From NCBI RefSeq assembly GCF_006494655.1, contig NZ_VHIM01000005.1, positions 124,001 to 188,000 on the forward strand: DNA of 64,000 nt. Direction: 5' to 3'. Shown one piece after another: positions 55,725 to 64,000 of the stretch. The notes under the pieces are model-generated. The model was not told where the DNA came from and did no database searches. It saw only the letters and a program-made list of their open reading frames with translations. The position numbers and the translations under genes were made by a program. Position 1 is the stretch's first letter; every line of letters starts with the position of its first letter. This stretch comes from Arthrobacter agilis. Lineage in GTDB: Bacteria; Actinomycetota; Actinomycetes; Actinomycetales; Micrococcaceae.

Positions 55725-55787
55725 CGCCGAGAGGACAGAAAAGACGGCCCCGGGGCGGGTTCCGTGGTCATTTCTGTCCTCTCGGCG
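55725..55787 (-). promoter_or_regulatory. Long inverted repeat in the aceA-aceB leader
   Basis: Two perfect 17-base arms (55725-55741 and 55771-55787) are separated by 29 bases. On the minus strand the first arm holds GAGAGGACAGAAA, a ribosome-site-like GAGGA right before an ATG (55771) in frame with aceB. There is no T-tract. It could partially terminate aceA transcripts, stabilise aceA mRNA, or hide the upstream aceB start. Confidence 0.7.
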
Positions 55788-55793
55788 GGAGGG

Positions 55794-57131
55794 TCAGTGG
55801 AATTGCTGGGCCTCCGTGGACCCTGCGAGGGCGAGGGTGCTGCCCGTGGGGTTCAGCGCCGTGGCGATCTGGTCGAAGTAGCCGGTCCCGACCTCGCGCT
55901 GGTGGCGCGTGGCGGTGTAGCCGCGGGCTTCGGCGTCGAACTCCCGATCCTGCAGATCGACGTACGCACTCATGCCATTCCGGGCGTAGCCGTGGGCGAG
56001 ATCGAACATCGAGTAGTTGAGCGCGTGGAAGCCCGCGAGGGTGATGAACTGGAAGGTGAATCCCATGGCACCGAGTTCGCGCTGGAAGCGCGCGATCGTC
56101 GCGTCGTCGAGATGCTTGCGCCAGTTGAACGACGGCGAGCAGTTGTAGGCGAGCATCTGGTCGGGGAACTCGGACCGGATCCCCTCGGCGAAGCGTCGGG
56201 CGAGTTCCAGGTCCGGCGTGCCCGTCTCCATCCAGAGGAGGTCCGCGTACGGTGCGTAGGCACGCCCACGGGCGATGCACGCCTCGAGGCCGTTTCGCAC
56301 GTGATAGAAACCCTCCGGCGTGCGCTCGCCGGTGACGAACGGTTGGTCCCGTTCGTCGACGTCGGACGTGATGAGCGTGGCCGCCTCGGCGTCCGTGCGG
56401 GCCACGATGACGGACGGCGTCCCGGCGACGTCGGCCGCGAGCCGTGCCGCGTTGAGGGTACGGATGTGCTGCTGCGTGGGGATGAGCACCTTCCCGCCGA
56501 GGTGGCCGCACTTCTTCTCCGAGGCGAGCTGGTCCTCCCAGTGGATACCGGCGGCTCCGGCCTGGATCATCGACTTCATGAGTTCGTAGGCGTTGAGGGG
56601 GCCGCCGAAGCCCGCTTCGGCATCGGCAACGATCGGCACCAGCCAGTCCTCCACCGTGGAGGCGCCCTCGGCCCACTCGATCTGGTCGGCGCGCAGGAGC
56701 GCGTTGTTGATGCGGCGCACCACCGTCGGGACCGAGTTCGCGGGGTACAGCGACTGGTCGGGGTAGGTGTGGCCGGAGTTGTTCGCGTCGGCCGCCACCT
56801 GCCAGCCGGAGAGGTAGATGGCGCGCAGGCCTGCCTTGACCTGCTGCACGGCCTGGTTGCCGGTCAGCGCGCCGAGCGCGTTCGTGTAGCCGCCGGCATC
56901 GGCCTCGGTGGTGAGCTGGTGCCACAGCTTCTCGGCCCCGCGGCGTGCGAGCGTGTGCTCCTCCTGGACGCTGCCGCGCAGGCGGACGACGTCGTCCGCG
57001 GAGTAGTCGCGCCGGACACCGCTCCAACGCGGATCGGCGGCCCACTCGAGGGTGAGGGCATCGGTGGCGCCCGCTGCCGCGCCCTGCGGTCCGCGGTCGG
57101 AGGGGTTCGAGGTGGATGGGTCCTGCGTCAT
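55794..57131 (-). CDS. aceA: Isocitrate lyase
   Basis: Splits isocitrate into succinate and glyoxylate. 445 residues: [46 protein letters not shown], the [11 protein letters not shown] signature with the catalytic Cys, and [20 protein letters not shown] 57131 follows AGGAGA; the reading frame stays open upstream without a start of similar quality. Divergent from the RamB-like regulator gene, 123 bases away; followed by aceB. Expected to be on during growth on acetate or fatty acids. Confidence 0.96.
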   Translation of the reverse strand: MTQDPSTSNPSDRGPQGAAAGATDALTLEWAADPRWSGVRRDYSADDVVRLRGSVQEEHTLARRGAEKLWHQLTTEADAGGYTNALGALTGNQAVQQVKAGLRAIYLSGWQVAADANNSGHTYPDQSLYPANSVPTVVRRINNALLRADQIEWAEGASTVEDWLVPIVADAEAGFGGPLNAYELMKSMIQAGAAGIHWEDQLASEKKCGHLGGKVLIPTQQHIRTLNAARLAADVAGTPSVIVARTDAEAATLITSDVDERDQPFVTGERTPEGFYHVRNGLEACIARGRAYAPYADLLWMETGTPDLELARRFAEGIRSEFPDQMLAYNCSPSFNWRKHLDDATIARFQRELGAMGFTFQFITLAGFHALNYSMFDLAHGYARNGMSAYVDLQDREFDAEARGYTATRHQREVGTGYFDQIATALNPTGSTLALAGSTEAQQFH

Positions 57132-57254
57132 TGCTGTCTCCTTGGTCGTCCATCGGGCTTCCCGGGGTGGTGAAGTCAACGATTCGCCACTTCTGTCGGG
57201 CTTCCTAGCCTCAGACCATGGAAAAATCGGCCGTTCTTCGCTTATCGTCAAGAA

Positions 57255-58736
57255 ATGACGACTCCCGCCTGGTCCCGGACCGCTTCCGCCGCGCCGAGCA
57301 GACAGGCCGCTCCGCTGGACCTGATCAGCCTCGGGCGTCGCGTCCGGCACCTGCGGAAGGGGAAGGGCCTGACGCTGGACCGGCTCGGAGAGGCCGTCGG
57401 CACCGTGGCGTCGCAGCTCTCGCTCATCGAGAACGGCAAGCGGGAGCCGAAGCTGAGCCTTTTGAAGAGCCTCGCGGTGGCGCTCGACGTGACGATCGAC
57501 GACCTCCTCGGGTCCGCGCCGCCGTCGCGCCGTGCCGCCCTGGAGATCGAACTGGAACGGGCCCAGCGCGGACCGCTGTACGCATCACTCGGGCTGCCGA
57601 CAGTGCGTATCTCGTCGCGTCTGCCGCTGGAGGTACTCGAAGCGCTCGTGGGCCTGCAGGGCGAACTCGAGCGACGCATGGACGAGCAGGTGGCGACGCC
57701 GGAGGAAGCCCGGCGCGCGAATGTTGAACTCCGAGCCGTCATGCGCGAGCGCAACAACTACTTCCCCGAGATCGAGACACAGGCCCACGCCGTGCTCGAC
57801 GCCGTCGGATACGCGGGCGGACCGGTGTCCCAGCACCTGATCGCCGACATCGCCGCGCACCTCGGCTTCTCACTGCACCACGTCGGCGACCTGCCGCACT
57901 CCACACGGTCCGTCACCGATCTCAAGAACCGGCGGATCTACCTCACGCAGTCCCAGCGCACCGACCACGATCCGCGGTCGGTGCTGCTCCAGGCCCTCGG
58001 GCACTACGTCCTGGAGCACCGCACGCCCGAGAACTACGGCGAGTTCCTCCGCCAGCGGGTTGCGACGAACTACTTCGCGGCGGCGCTCCTGCTCCCCGAG
58101 AAACCCACGGTGGAGTACCTGAAGCGAGCCAAGGCGGCCAAGGAGATCGCGGTCGAGGACATCCGCGACACCTTCGCGGTCTCCTACGAGACGGCCGCCC
58201 ACCGGTTCACGAACCTGGCAACCGAGCACCTCGACATCCGCACCCACTTCCAGAAGACCCACAAGAGCGGCATCATCTACAAGGCCTACGAGAACGACGG
58301 CGTGACGTTCCCGCAGGACCACACCGGGGCCATCGAGGGCCAACCGTCCTGCCGACGGTGGACCTCACGCGTGGTGTTCGACGTGCAGGACAAGTTCCGG
58401 GCGTACAACCAGTACACCGACACCCCGAGCGGCACGTACTGGTGCACGGCGCGCACCGAACGGGCCGCGAGCGGGGAGTTCTCCCTCAGCATCGGCGTGC
58501 CCTATGCGCAGGTGAAGTGGTTCCGTGGGCGCGATACCGACATCCGCGAGACGTCCTTCTGCCCGGACGAGTCCTGCTGCCGGCGTCCACCCGCGGACCT
58601 CGCGCGGGAGTGGTCGGGGCAGGCCTGGCCGAGTGCACGGGCGCATTCGCACCTGCTCGCTGCGATGCCGCCGGGAGCCTTCCCCGGTGTCGACGAGACG
58701 GAGGTGTACGCCTTTTTGGCGGCGCACTCGGGCTGA
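57255..58736 (+). CDS. ramB: RamB-like regulator of the glyoxylate shunt
   Basis: 493 residues. XRE helix-turn-helix [40 protein letters not shown] at about 27-66, a long linker, an IrrE/ImmA-like domain ([10 protein letters not shown], about 255; [26 protein letters not shown]), and a C-terminal ScfRs-type domain with a CPDESCC cluster. The usual HELGH zinc motif reads QALGH here, so protease activity is unlikely. It probably controls aceA/aceB, as RamB does in Corynebacterium. ATG 57255 lacks a ribosome site, suggesting a leaderless mRNA. Confidence 0.85.
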   Translation: MTTPAWSRTASAAPSRQAAPLDLISLGRRVRHLRKGKGLTLDRLGEAVGTVASQLSLIENGKREPKLSLLKSLAVALDVTIDDLLGSAPPSRRAALEIELERAQRGPLYASLGLPTVRISSRLPLEVLEALVGLQGELERRMDEQVATPEEARRANVELRAVMRERNNYFPEIETQAHAVLDAVGYAGGPVSQHLIADIAAHLGFSLHHVGDLPHSTRSVTDLKNRRIYLTQSQRTDHDPRSVLLQALGHYVLEHRTPENYGEFLRQRVATNYFAAALLLPEKPTVEYLKRAKAAKEIAVEDIRDTFAVSYETAAHRFTNLATEHLDIRTHFQKTHKSGIIYKAYENDGVTFPQDHTGAIEGQPSCRRWTSRVVFDVQDKFRAYNQYTDTPSGTYWCTARTERAASGEFSLSIGVPYAQVKWFRGRDTDIRETSFCPDESCCRRPPADLAREWSGQAWPSARAHSHLLAAMPPGAFPGVDETEVYAFLAAHSG

Positions 58737-58740
58737 ACCG

Positions 58741-59232
58741 TCAGCTGCCGTGGCGCAGCGCGCGCCGCCGCACGGCCAGCGGGTACACGACCCAGAGGAG
58801 CACGACGACGACGAGCACGGACCCGAGGACGATCAGCCCTGCCGTACGGCTCACGACGAGGTCGAAGACCAGCCAGGCCGTGCCCGCGAGCACCAGGCCG
58901 ACGAGGGCGATCGTCGTGCGGATGAGCGCGGCGGTGTGACCGACCAGGGTGGCCTTGACCTTGAGCCCGAACAGCACGCGGTGCAGGTTCACGGACGCGA
59001 GCACCAGGGCGGTGATCAGCGCGGACAGGCAGACGAGACAGAGGTAGACGATCACCTGGACGCGGTCGAGCTCGGCGAACCGGCTCTGGAAGGGCAGCGT
59101 CAGCAGGAAACCCGTCAGGATCTGGATGCCCGTCTGCATGACCCGCAGCTCCTGGAGCATGTCCTGCCAGTTGCGGTCGAGGCGCTGGTTGCTGCTCTCG
59201 CCCCGGCCGTCGTCGTCCGATGGGCTGCTCAT
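58741..59232 (-). CDS. DUF6328-like small membrane protein
   Basis: 163 residues with four membrane segments (TGIQILTGFLLTLPF, VIVYLCLVCLSALITALVL, RTTIALVGLVLAGTAWLVF, LIVLGSVLVVVVLLWVVYP). The ELRVMQTGIQILTGFLLTLPFQ start is the family hallmark. No known function. Last gene of the minus-strand cluster that begins with tetR; 31 bases separate it from the kinase gene. Confidence 0.75.
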   Translation of the reverse strand: MSSPSDDDGRGESSNQRLDRNWQDMLQELRVMQTGIQILTGFLLTLPFQSRFAELDRVQVIVYLCLVCLSALITALVLASVNLHRVLFGLKVKATLVGHTAALIRTTIALVGLVLAGTAWLVFDLVVSRTAGLIVLGSVLVVVVLLWVVYPLAVRRRALRHGS

Positions 59233-59263
59233 GAGGACCGGTCCTCTCCCGGAGGCGGGTCCG

Positions 59264-60085
59264 TCAGGCCCGCGCACCGCCCTGCCAGACGGCGTCGAAC
59301 GGTGCATTGGACGCCACCCGATTGCGGATGCCCTCGGTGACGAACGCCTTGGCCGTGCGTGCGGCCTCGAGCGGAGACGCGCCTTTCGCGAGCTCGGCGG
59401 CGATGGCAGCAGCCAGCGTGCAGCCCGCGCCGCTGACCGCGACGTCGCCCACCTTGGGAGCGGACAGCACTTCGAGGGTCTCGCCGTCGAAGTAGACGTC
59501 GACGGCATCCGGCCCCTCGATGCGCACCCCGCCCTTGGCGAGGACGACGGCGCCGCTCTGCCGGTGGATGATTCGAGCGGCTTCCTTCAGGTCCTCGAGG
59601 TCTCCGATGGTCGTCCCGGAGAGGGACTCGGCCTCGAAGTGGTTCGGGGTGACGAACGTGGCCAGGGGAAGGATGTTCGCCTTGAGCGCCTGGTCGGTGT
59701 CGAGGGCGGCACCCGGCTCCTGGCCCTTGCAGATCAGCACCGGGTCGAGGACCACGTTGTCCCACTCCTGGCGCTTGAGTGCGGCGGCGACGGTGTCGAT
59801 GGTGGCAGGCGTCCCGAGCATGCCGAGCTTGACGGTGTCGAGCGGGTAGCAGGACTGGATGGCCTCGAGCTGGTCCGCGATGACCTGCTGGTCCACGGGG
59901 ACGAACCGGTGCTGCCAGTCCTTCTTCGGATCGAAGGAGACGATGCAGGTCAGCGCCACGATGCCGTAGACGCCGAGTTCCTGGAAGGTCTTGAGATCGG
60001 CCTGCGCACCGGCGCCGCCCGTCGCCTCGGAGCCGGCGATCGTCAGGGTGATGGCAGGAGCAGGGAGCGTCTGGGTATCGGACAT
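59264..60085 (-). CDS. pdxK: Pyridoxine/pyridoxal kinase of the ThiD-like (PdxK) type
   Basis: 273 residues, ribokinase fold. TIAGSEATGGAGAQADLKTFQELGVYG and VVLDPVLICKG are characteristic of the CC-type pyridoxal kinases like B. subtilis PdxK (formerly ThiD), including Cys in CKG and in VSGAGCTLAAAI (catalytic Asp replaced by the SGAGC region here, a detail worth noting). It phosphorylates B6 vitamers; HMP kinase activity (ThiD) cannot be excluded. ATG 60085 is behind TAGGAG. Confidence 0.82.
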   Translation of the reverse strand: MSDTQTLPAPAITLTIAGSEATGGAGAQADLKTFQELGVYGIVALTCIVSFDPKKDWQHRFVPVDQQVIADQLEAIQSCYPLDTVKLGMLGTPATIDTVAAALKRQEWDNVVLDPVLICKGQEPGAALDTDQALKANILPLATFVTPNHFEAESLSGTTIGDLEDLKEAARIIHRQSGAVVLAKGGVRIEGPDAVDVYFDGETLEVLSAPKVGDVAVSGAGCTLAAAIAAELAKGASPLEAARTAKAFVTEGIRNRVASNAPFDAVWQGGARA

Positions 60086-60089
60086 GCTC

Positions 60090-61040
60090 CTAGTGTGCAC
60101 GAACCGGCTTCGGGGCTTCCACTCGGTTCGGCGGGAGGATCTGGTGGAGCGCCGAACCCAGGGTGGGGTAGTCGAAGGCGAAGCCTGCGTCGAGGAGTTT
60201 CCGCGGGAAGGCCCACCGGCTCTTGAGCACCAGCTCCGCCTCGGTACGGATGATCATGCCGCCGAGGTCGAGGAGCCAGGCCGGTGTCGGAAGACCGGCG
60301 GGTATGCCGAGCTGCGCACGGACGGCCGCCATCAGCTCGGCGTTGGTCACCACGCCGGGTGCGGCAAGATTCACCGGCCCTTCGAGGGACGGCGTCGCGG
60401 CGATGAGGACGACGGCACGGTACAGGTCGTCGAGGTGGATCCAGCTGAACTTCTGCGTGCCCGGGCCCATGCGACCTCCCAGACCAGCCCGGGCCAGCGT
60501 GCTCAGCGGAGTCATCACGCTTCCGGCGCCGAGGACGATCGCGATGCGCAGCGCCACCTTCCGCACGCCCGGGGTGGGGGCGTCGGCGAGGGCCTGCTCC
60601 CACGCCCTCGCAACCGAGACCGAGAAGCCTGTGCCGAGGTCGCCGTCGTCCTCCGCCTGCGGCCGATCCTCGGCGTGCCGGTAGATGGTGCCCGTGCTGG
60701 AGTTCAGCCAGACCGGCGGCGGCGTGCCGCCCCTCGCCCTGCACAGGGCGAGGGCGCGGCCGAGTTCCTCGGTGGTGTCGACGCGCGAGGAGAAGATTGC
60801 ATCCGCGGTGCGCCGGGTGTAGCGGCAGTTCACGCTTCGGCCGGCGAGGTTGATCAGGGCGTCCGCGCCGTCGAGCGTTCGGGCGAGGGCGCCGGTGTCT
60901 CCCCAGACGGCCGGTCCGCTCCGGCCGATCGTCCGCACGTCCGTGCCGTCGTCGGCGAAGCGCCGGATCAGGTGGGAGCCGATGAAGCCGGATGCGCCGG
61001 CGATCACGACCGCTCTCGGACTGCTCGCCAGGACGCTCAT
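60090..61040 (-). CDS. TIGR01777 family NAD(P)-binding epimerase
   Basis: 316 residues of an SDR fold: VVIAGASGFIGSHLIRRF nucleotide loop, LINLAGRSVNCRYT, NSSTGTIYRHAEDRPQAED in the middle, FSWIHLDDLYRAVVLI and GPVNLAAPGVVTNAEL. The C-terminal DUF1731 segment (LLDLGGMIIRTEAELVLKSRWAFPRKLLDAGFAF) completes the family pattern. Substrate unknown. ATG 61040 overlaps the stop of the membrane-protein gene (ATGA). Confidence 0.88.
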   Translation of the reverse strand: MSVLASSPRAVVIAGASGFIGSHLIRRFADDGTDVRTIGRSGPAVWGDTGALARTLDGADALINLAGRSVNCRYTRRTADAIFSSRVDTTEELGRALALCRARGGTPPPVWLNSSTGTIYRHAEDRPQAEDDGDLGTGFSVSVARAWEQALADAPTPGVRKVALRIAIVLGAGSVMTPLSTLARAGLGGRMGPGTQKFSWIHLDDLYRAVVLIAATPSLEGPVNLAAPGVVTNAELMAAVRAQLGIPAGLPTPAWLLDLGGMIIRTEAELVLKSRWAFPRKLLDAGFAFDYPTLGSALHQILPPNRVEAPKPVRAH

Positions 61041-61522
61041 TGCACCCGGACCAGCTTCCAGACGCTGACCCGGGCAAGGGCGGCCGCACCGCCGATGATG
61101 AAGGCCGTCGGCAGTCCGTCCCCGAAGGTCGTGGAGGGCGACAGCAGGGCTGCGACCACCAGGGCCGCGACCATGAAGACCGCGAAGAAGACGCCGACGT
61201 GGACCCACTGGTTCCGCACCGGCCGCAGGAGGAGACCGATGACGATGCCGAGCGGCAATCCCGTGACGAGGCCGATGCCGAATCCGTACCAGAGCGCCAG
61301 CAGGAAGACGCCCGGAGCGTCCGCGCCCCACGTCGAGGCGAACGCGACGGCCAGGACTCCCACACCGACGAGGAAGCCGACGGCTACGGCGCCGATACCG
61401 AAAGTCACCCGCCCGGGTGCCTCTGAAGGGACCGCGTCCAGTGGGGTGTCGCCGTCCGGCGTCGTGCCATCGTCCGGTCGGACAGCCGGGTCGTCCTCCG
61501 GCCGTGTACCGTCGGGGTTCAT
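61037..61522 (-). CDS. Small membrane protein, no family recognised
   Basis: 161 residues: an acidic N-terminus of about 38 residues, then four hydrophobic segments (FGIGAVAVGFLVGVGVLAVAF, VFLLALWYGFGIGLVTGLPLG, VHVGVFFAVFMVAALVVAALL, PTAFIIGGAAALARVSVW). Coupled to tetR before it and the epimerase after it, each by a 4-base overlap, so they form one transcript. Confidence 0.75.
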   Translation of the reverse strand: MNPDGTRPEDDPAVRPDDGTTPDGDTPLDAVPSEAPGRVTFGIGAVAVGFLVGVGVLAVAFASTWGADAPGVFLLALWYGFGIGLVTGLPLGIVIGLLLRPVRNQWVHVGVFFAVFMVAALVVAALLSPSTTFGDGLPTAFIIGGAAALARVSVWKLVRVQ

Positions 61523-62184
61523 CGCCGGGTCCCGTGGATGAGCTGGACGACGTCCTCGACGATCTTCCGGACCACCGGCAGCCGCGAGAGGATCACGAGC
61601 TTCGAGATGAGCGGCGCGGCCTGGTCGATCAGGCGGCGGGTGCGCGTCTGCCCGGGGGAGGAGTCGTACACCCAGAAAAGGGTGACGGCCATGTATGTGT
61701 ACCAGAGGAGTTCAGGGAGGTCGTTCCGGATCGCGAGCGGAGGCTGCGGCCTCGACATCGCGACGGCGTGGCGGAACAGGGAGATGGCGCGGGCGCGGGC
61801 CACGGCGGACTCGCTGCCGAAGGGGCTCGTGGTCGCCGAGGGCTTGATGGCGATGCTGATGAAGCTCGACCCGAAGTCGTGGTAGGGTCCCATCACGTCG
61901 ATCCCCGTGTTGAGCACCACCTTGAGCAGCTCACCGAGATTCCGGCCCTCGCGCAGGAGTGGCAGGGCGAGCGCCCGGTGCTCCTCCTGGAGCGTCCGGT
62001 AGAGCTCGTGGACGAGGTCGTCCTTCGACGCGAAGTAGTAGTACGCGCTACCGGTCGAGACATTCGCTTCCGCGGCGATGGCGCGCATGGTCGTCTTCTC
62101 GTAGCCGACGTCCCGGAACAGCCGCAGGGCGGTCGAGACCAGCAGCTCGCGCGTGGCTTCGCTCTTGGCGGTGGTCAACGGCAT
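61519..62184 (-). CDS. TetR-family regulator
   Basis: 221 residues. N-terminal HTH TRELLVSTALRLFRDVGYEKTTMRAIAAEANVSTGSAYYYFASKDDLVHELY (split by family helices) and a ligand domain. First gene of a tight minus-strand cluster running to 58741. ATG 62184 follows AAGGAG. Two matching palindromes lie just upstream, so it probably represses its own cluster. Ligand unknown. Confidence 0.9.
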   Translation of the reverse strand: MPLTTAKSEATRELLVSTALRLFRDVGYEKTTMRAIAAEANVSTGSAYYYFASKDDLVHELYRTLQEEHRALALPLLREGRNLGELLKVVLNTGIDVMGPYHDFGSSFISIAIKPSATTSPFGSESAVARARAISLFRHAVAMSRPQPPLAIRNDLPELLWYTYMAVTLFWVYDSSPGQTRTRRLIDQAAPLISKLVILSRLPVVRKIVEDVVQLIHGTRR

Positions 62185-62193
62185 GACGCTCCT

Positions 62194-62241
62194 TTCGAAC
62201 ACGTTCAATTTGGAGTGTACGCCGTTTTTGAACGCGTTCAA
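62194..62241 (-). promoter_or_regulatory. Paired TetR-type operators
   Basis: A perfect 14-base palindrome TTGAACGCGTTCAA (62228-62241) and a near copy TCGAACACGTTCAA (62195-62208) lie 33 bases apart, start to start, about three helical turns. The near copy sits just before the tetR ribosome site. This fits autorepression. Confidence 0.75.
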
Positions 62242-62247
62242 TCCCGT

Positions 62248-62315
62248 GCGCGCCGAGCCGGGCTGCCAGAGCCGCGGGGGCGTCACGCCGGGTCTGACAC
62301 GCTGCCGCGGGTTTG
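62248..62315 (-). repeat. Dispersed ~70-bp intergenic repeat, copy B
   Basis: Read on the minus strand it matches copy A (30867) and copy C (63496) over its full length, with the block TGACGCCCCCGCGG conserved. It lies between tetR and the AbiEi-like gene, in opposite orientation to copy C, which is on the other side of that gene. Confidence 0.75.
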
Positions 62316-62474
62316 CTCCCGGAGGCGGGCACGACGTCGCCGCCGGGTGCCGGCGGCGCATGGGGATCGCGGTGTTGAAGCTATCGACGTCCTGTCGGGA
62401 TCGGGCGACGTCGCCGCTGTCGAAGGACGATCAGCCGCACGGGCGGCGCTGGGCCGGCTGCAACCGGACGACGG

Positions 62475-63419
62475 TCAGGCGACCGTGCGTCGAGCAGCCC
62501 CGTCGAGCGCCCCACGAAGCCGCGCCTCGAGTTGCGCTTCCCTGAAGAGGTCGTCCCACTCGATGCGGATGATCCTCCAGCCGGCTTCGACCAGCGCCCG
62601 CTCCCGGCGTCGCTCCTGGTACAGGACCTCGTCCGTCGGGATCGCACCGAAGTACTTGATCCGTCCGTCGAACTCCAGGCCGACACGCAGATCCGGCCAC
62701 GCGAAGTCCAGCCGATACAACCCCAGACGTGTAAGTACCTCGACCTGGCACTGCGCCGCCGGCAGACCGAGGCGGCGCAGCCGGATGCGGGCCAGGGACT
62801 CGCCCGGCGACTCCGACGACGGGTCCGACGCGACGATCACGTCCCGGGCGCGGGCCGCTCCCGTCACAGGGCCCAGAAGGTCGAGCGCGGTGAGTGCCCC
62901 CGCGCGGTCGACGCCGCGCGCACGGCACTGGTCGACGACGATCAGGGCCTGGTCGAAGGACAGCGAGCGGGCACAGTCCACCGCGGTCCGCTGGAGCGAC
63001 GTCGTCGGTAACCCGCGGAGAAGGACGACGTCGTCGTCGGTCAGCTCGGCGCTGTGGTTCCGGACGTCCGGACCGTGACTGGAATTGGAGGTGCGGGTGG
63101 GCTGGGTGACATGGACGTCGGCTCCGGGCCGCCACAGCTCGAGGCCGTGCAGGACTGCCGCGGTCTCATGACTGTAGACGTGCTGCGTGGTCGGCCTGCC
63201 GACGAGGCTGTGATGATGAGCCTCGGCGCGGAGCGCGAGCCGTTCCACCGCGGTCAACGATGCCCAGTGCGCTTCGGTGACGTAGCAGTTCTTCCGCAGG
63301 CGCCGGAGGTCGCCGTCGGCCAGGAAGTGTTGGACGTCGCGGCGGGTCAGGCCCTCGTCGAAGAGTTCGCGGTAACGCCAAAGCGTCTTGGTGCCCAGCG
63401 CGTCCTGGTGATCCGTCAT
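62475..63419 (-). CDS. AbiEi/DUF559-like protein with PD-(D/E)XK-type domain
   Basis: 314 residues. The N-terminus (TRRDVQHFLADGDLRRLRKNCYV) is the winged-helix type seen in AbiEi antitoxins. A middle region follows, and the C-terminus (LYRLDFAWPDLRVGLEFDGRIKYFG, then ERRRERALVEAGWRIIRIEWDDLF) is a DUF559/Vsr-like nuclease fold with Asp and Glu-x-Asp in position. No AbiEii partner is next to it. Such proteins are common in Actinobacteria; function unknown. Start at ATG 63419. Confidence 0.8.
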   Translation of the reverse strand: MTDHQDALGTKTLWRYRELFDEGLTRRDVQHFLADGDLRRLRKNCYVTEAHWASLTAVERLALRAEAHHHSLVGRPTTQHVYSHETAAVLHGLELWRPGADVHVTQPTRTSNSSHGPDVRNHSAELTDDDVVLLRGLPTTSLQRTAVDCARSLSFDQALIVVDQCRARGVDRAGALTALDLLGPVTGAARARDVIVASDPSSESPGESLARIRLRRLGLPAAQCQVEVLTRLGLYRLDFAWPDLRVGLEFDGRIKYFGAIPTDEVLYQERRRERALVEAGWRIIRIEWDDLFREAQLEARLRGALDGAARRTVA

Positions 63420-63495
63420 GCCACGAGGATCGCAGCGGCGGCCCCGACGGGCGCGTTCGAGAGGCGTAATGTGGACAATGCGGCGTGCACACGGA

Positions 63496-63564
63496 CAAAC
63501 CCGTGGCCGAGTGTCAGAGCCGGTGTGACGCCCCCGCGGGTCTGGCAGCCCGGCTCGGCGCGCC
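63496..63564 (+). repeat. Dispersed ~70-bp intergenic repeat, copy C
   Basis: Matches copies A and B; the mini-hairpin reads GGTG-TGA-CGCC here instead of GGCG-TGA-CGCC, a change that keeps pairing through G-U. It lies between the AbiEi-like gene and the tgt 3' end. Confidence 0.75.
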
Positions 63565-63586
63565 CCCCGAGGAGGGGGAGCAGCCG

Positions 63587-64000
<414 letters not shown>

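Noticed and set aside
54071-55771. aceB start at 55771 as the default
   Set aside because: The ATG at 55699 has its own AGGAG and gives the normal family N-terminus; the longer form is kept only as a finding.
62475-63419. Complete AbiE toxin-antitoxin system
   Set aside because: No nucleotidyltransferase (AbiEii) gene is adjacent, and the C-terminus is a nuclease-like DUF559 domain.

Overview
The window is high-GC actinobacterial DNA. Its gene set fits Arthrobacter or a related Micrococcaceae genus: split purS/purQ/purL, a RamB-like regulator beside aceA/aceB, a lipoprotein sortase, many GTG starts and ATGA/GTGA overlaps. The genus is inferred from family resemblance only. Most of the window is ordinary chromosome. 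I see no prophage, insertion sequence, integrase or CRISPR array.

Region 1 (1-12960): the 3' part of purA, a SurA-like lipoprotein, a DUF427 protein and a nitrilase-family amidase. An L-arabinose locus follows: a LacI-type repressor, a palindromic operator with promoter, araB, araD, araA, then a ChvE/GguA/GguB-type sugar ABC importer. araA is broken by one in-frame TAG (7981-7983), while the rest of its reading frame is intact.

Region 2 (13073-25196): a sigma factor overlapping a large membrane-anchored partner, then sulfur metabolism. Two minus-strand operons each begin with a SAM-I (S-box) riboswitch: sfnG-metY-CoA_binding, and an SsuBAC-like sulfonate importer followed by an acetyl-CoA synthetase gene. 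Between them, a c-di-AMP (ydaO-type) riboswitch precedes a LysM/NlpC-like wall protein. A second CoA_binding gene diverges from the importer operon.

Region 3 (25204-41100): a DUF1206 protein, an MFS exporter with an ArsR regulator, a DUF1990 protein, a surface protein with an unusual sorting signal next to a class E/F-like sortase, purS-purQ-purL, an SSI-like inhibitor lipoprotein, a presumed 3-methyladenine DNA glycosylase, a 1057-residue secreted subtilase and lysC.

Region 4 (41322-53868): an ABC-2 transporter, recR, a very long dnaX, gluQ, the SRP RNA gene, tRNA-Ser(GGA) with a strong terminator, an MpaB-like protein, glutathione peroxidase, a HAD hydrolase, ribokinase, and a small conserved protein overlapping a LytR_C protein.

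Region 5 (53869-64000): a tandem repeat, the glyoxylate-shunt genes aceB and aceA with a divergent RamB-like regulator, a tight minus-strand cluster (tetR, membrane protein, TIGR01777 epimerase, PdxK-type kinase, DUF6328), an AbiEi/DUF559-like protein, and the 3' end of tgt. A ~70-bp dispersed repeat occurs three times in intergenic DNA (about 30867, 62248 and 63496).
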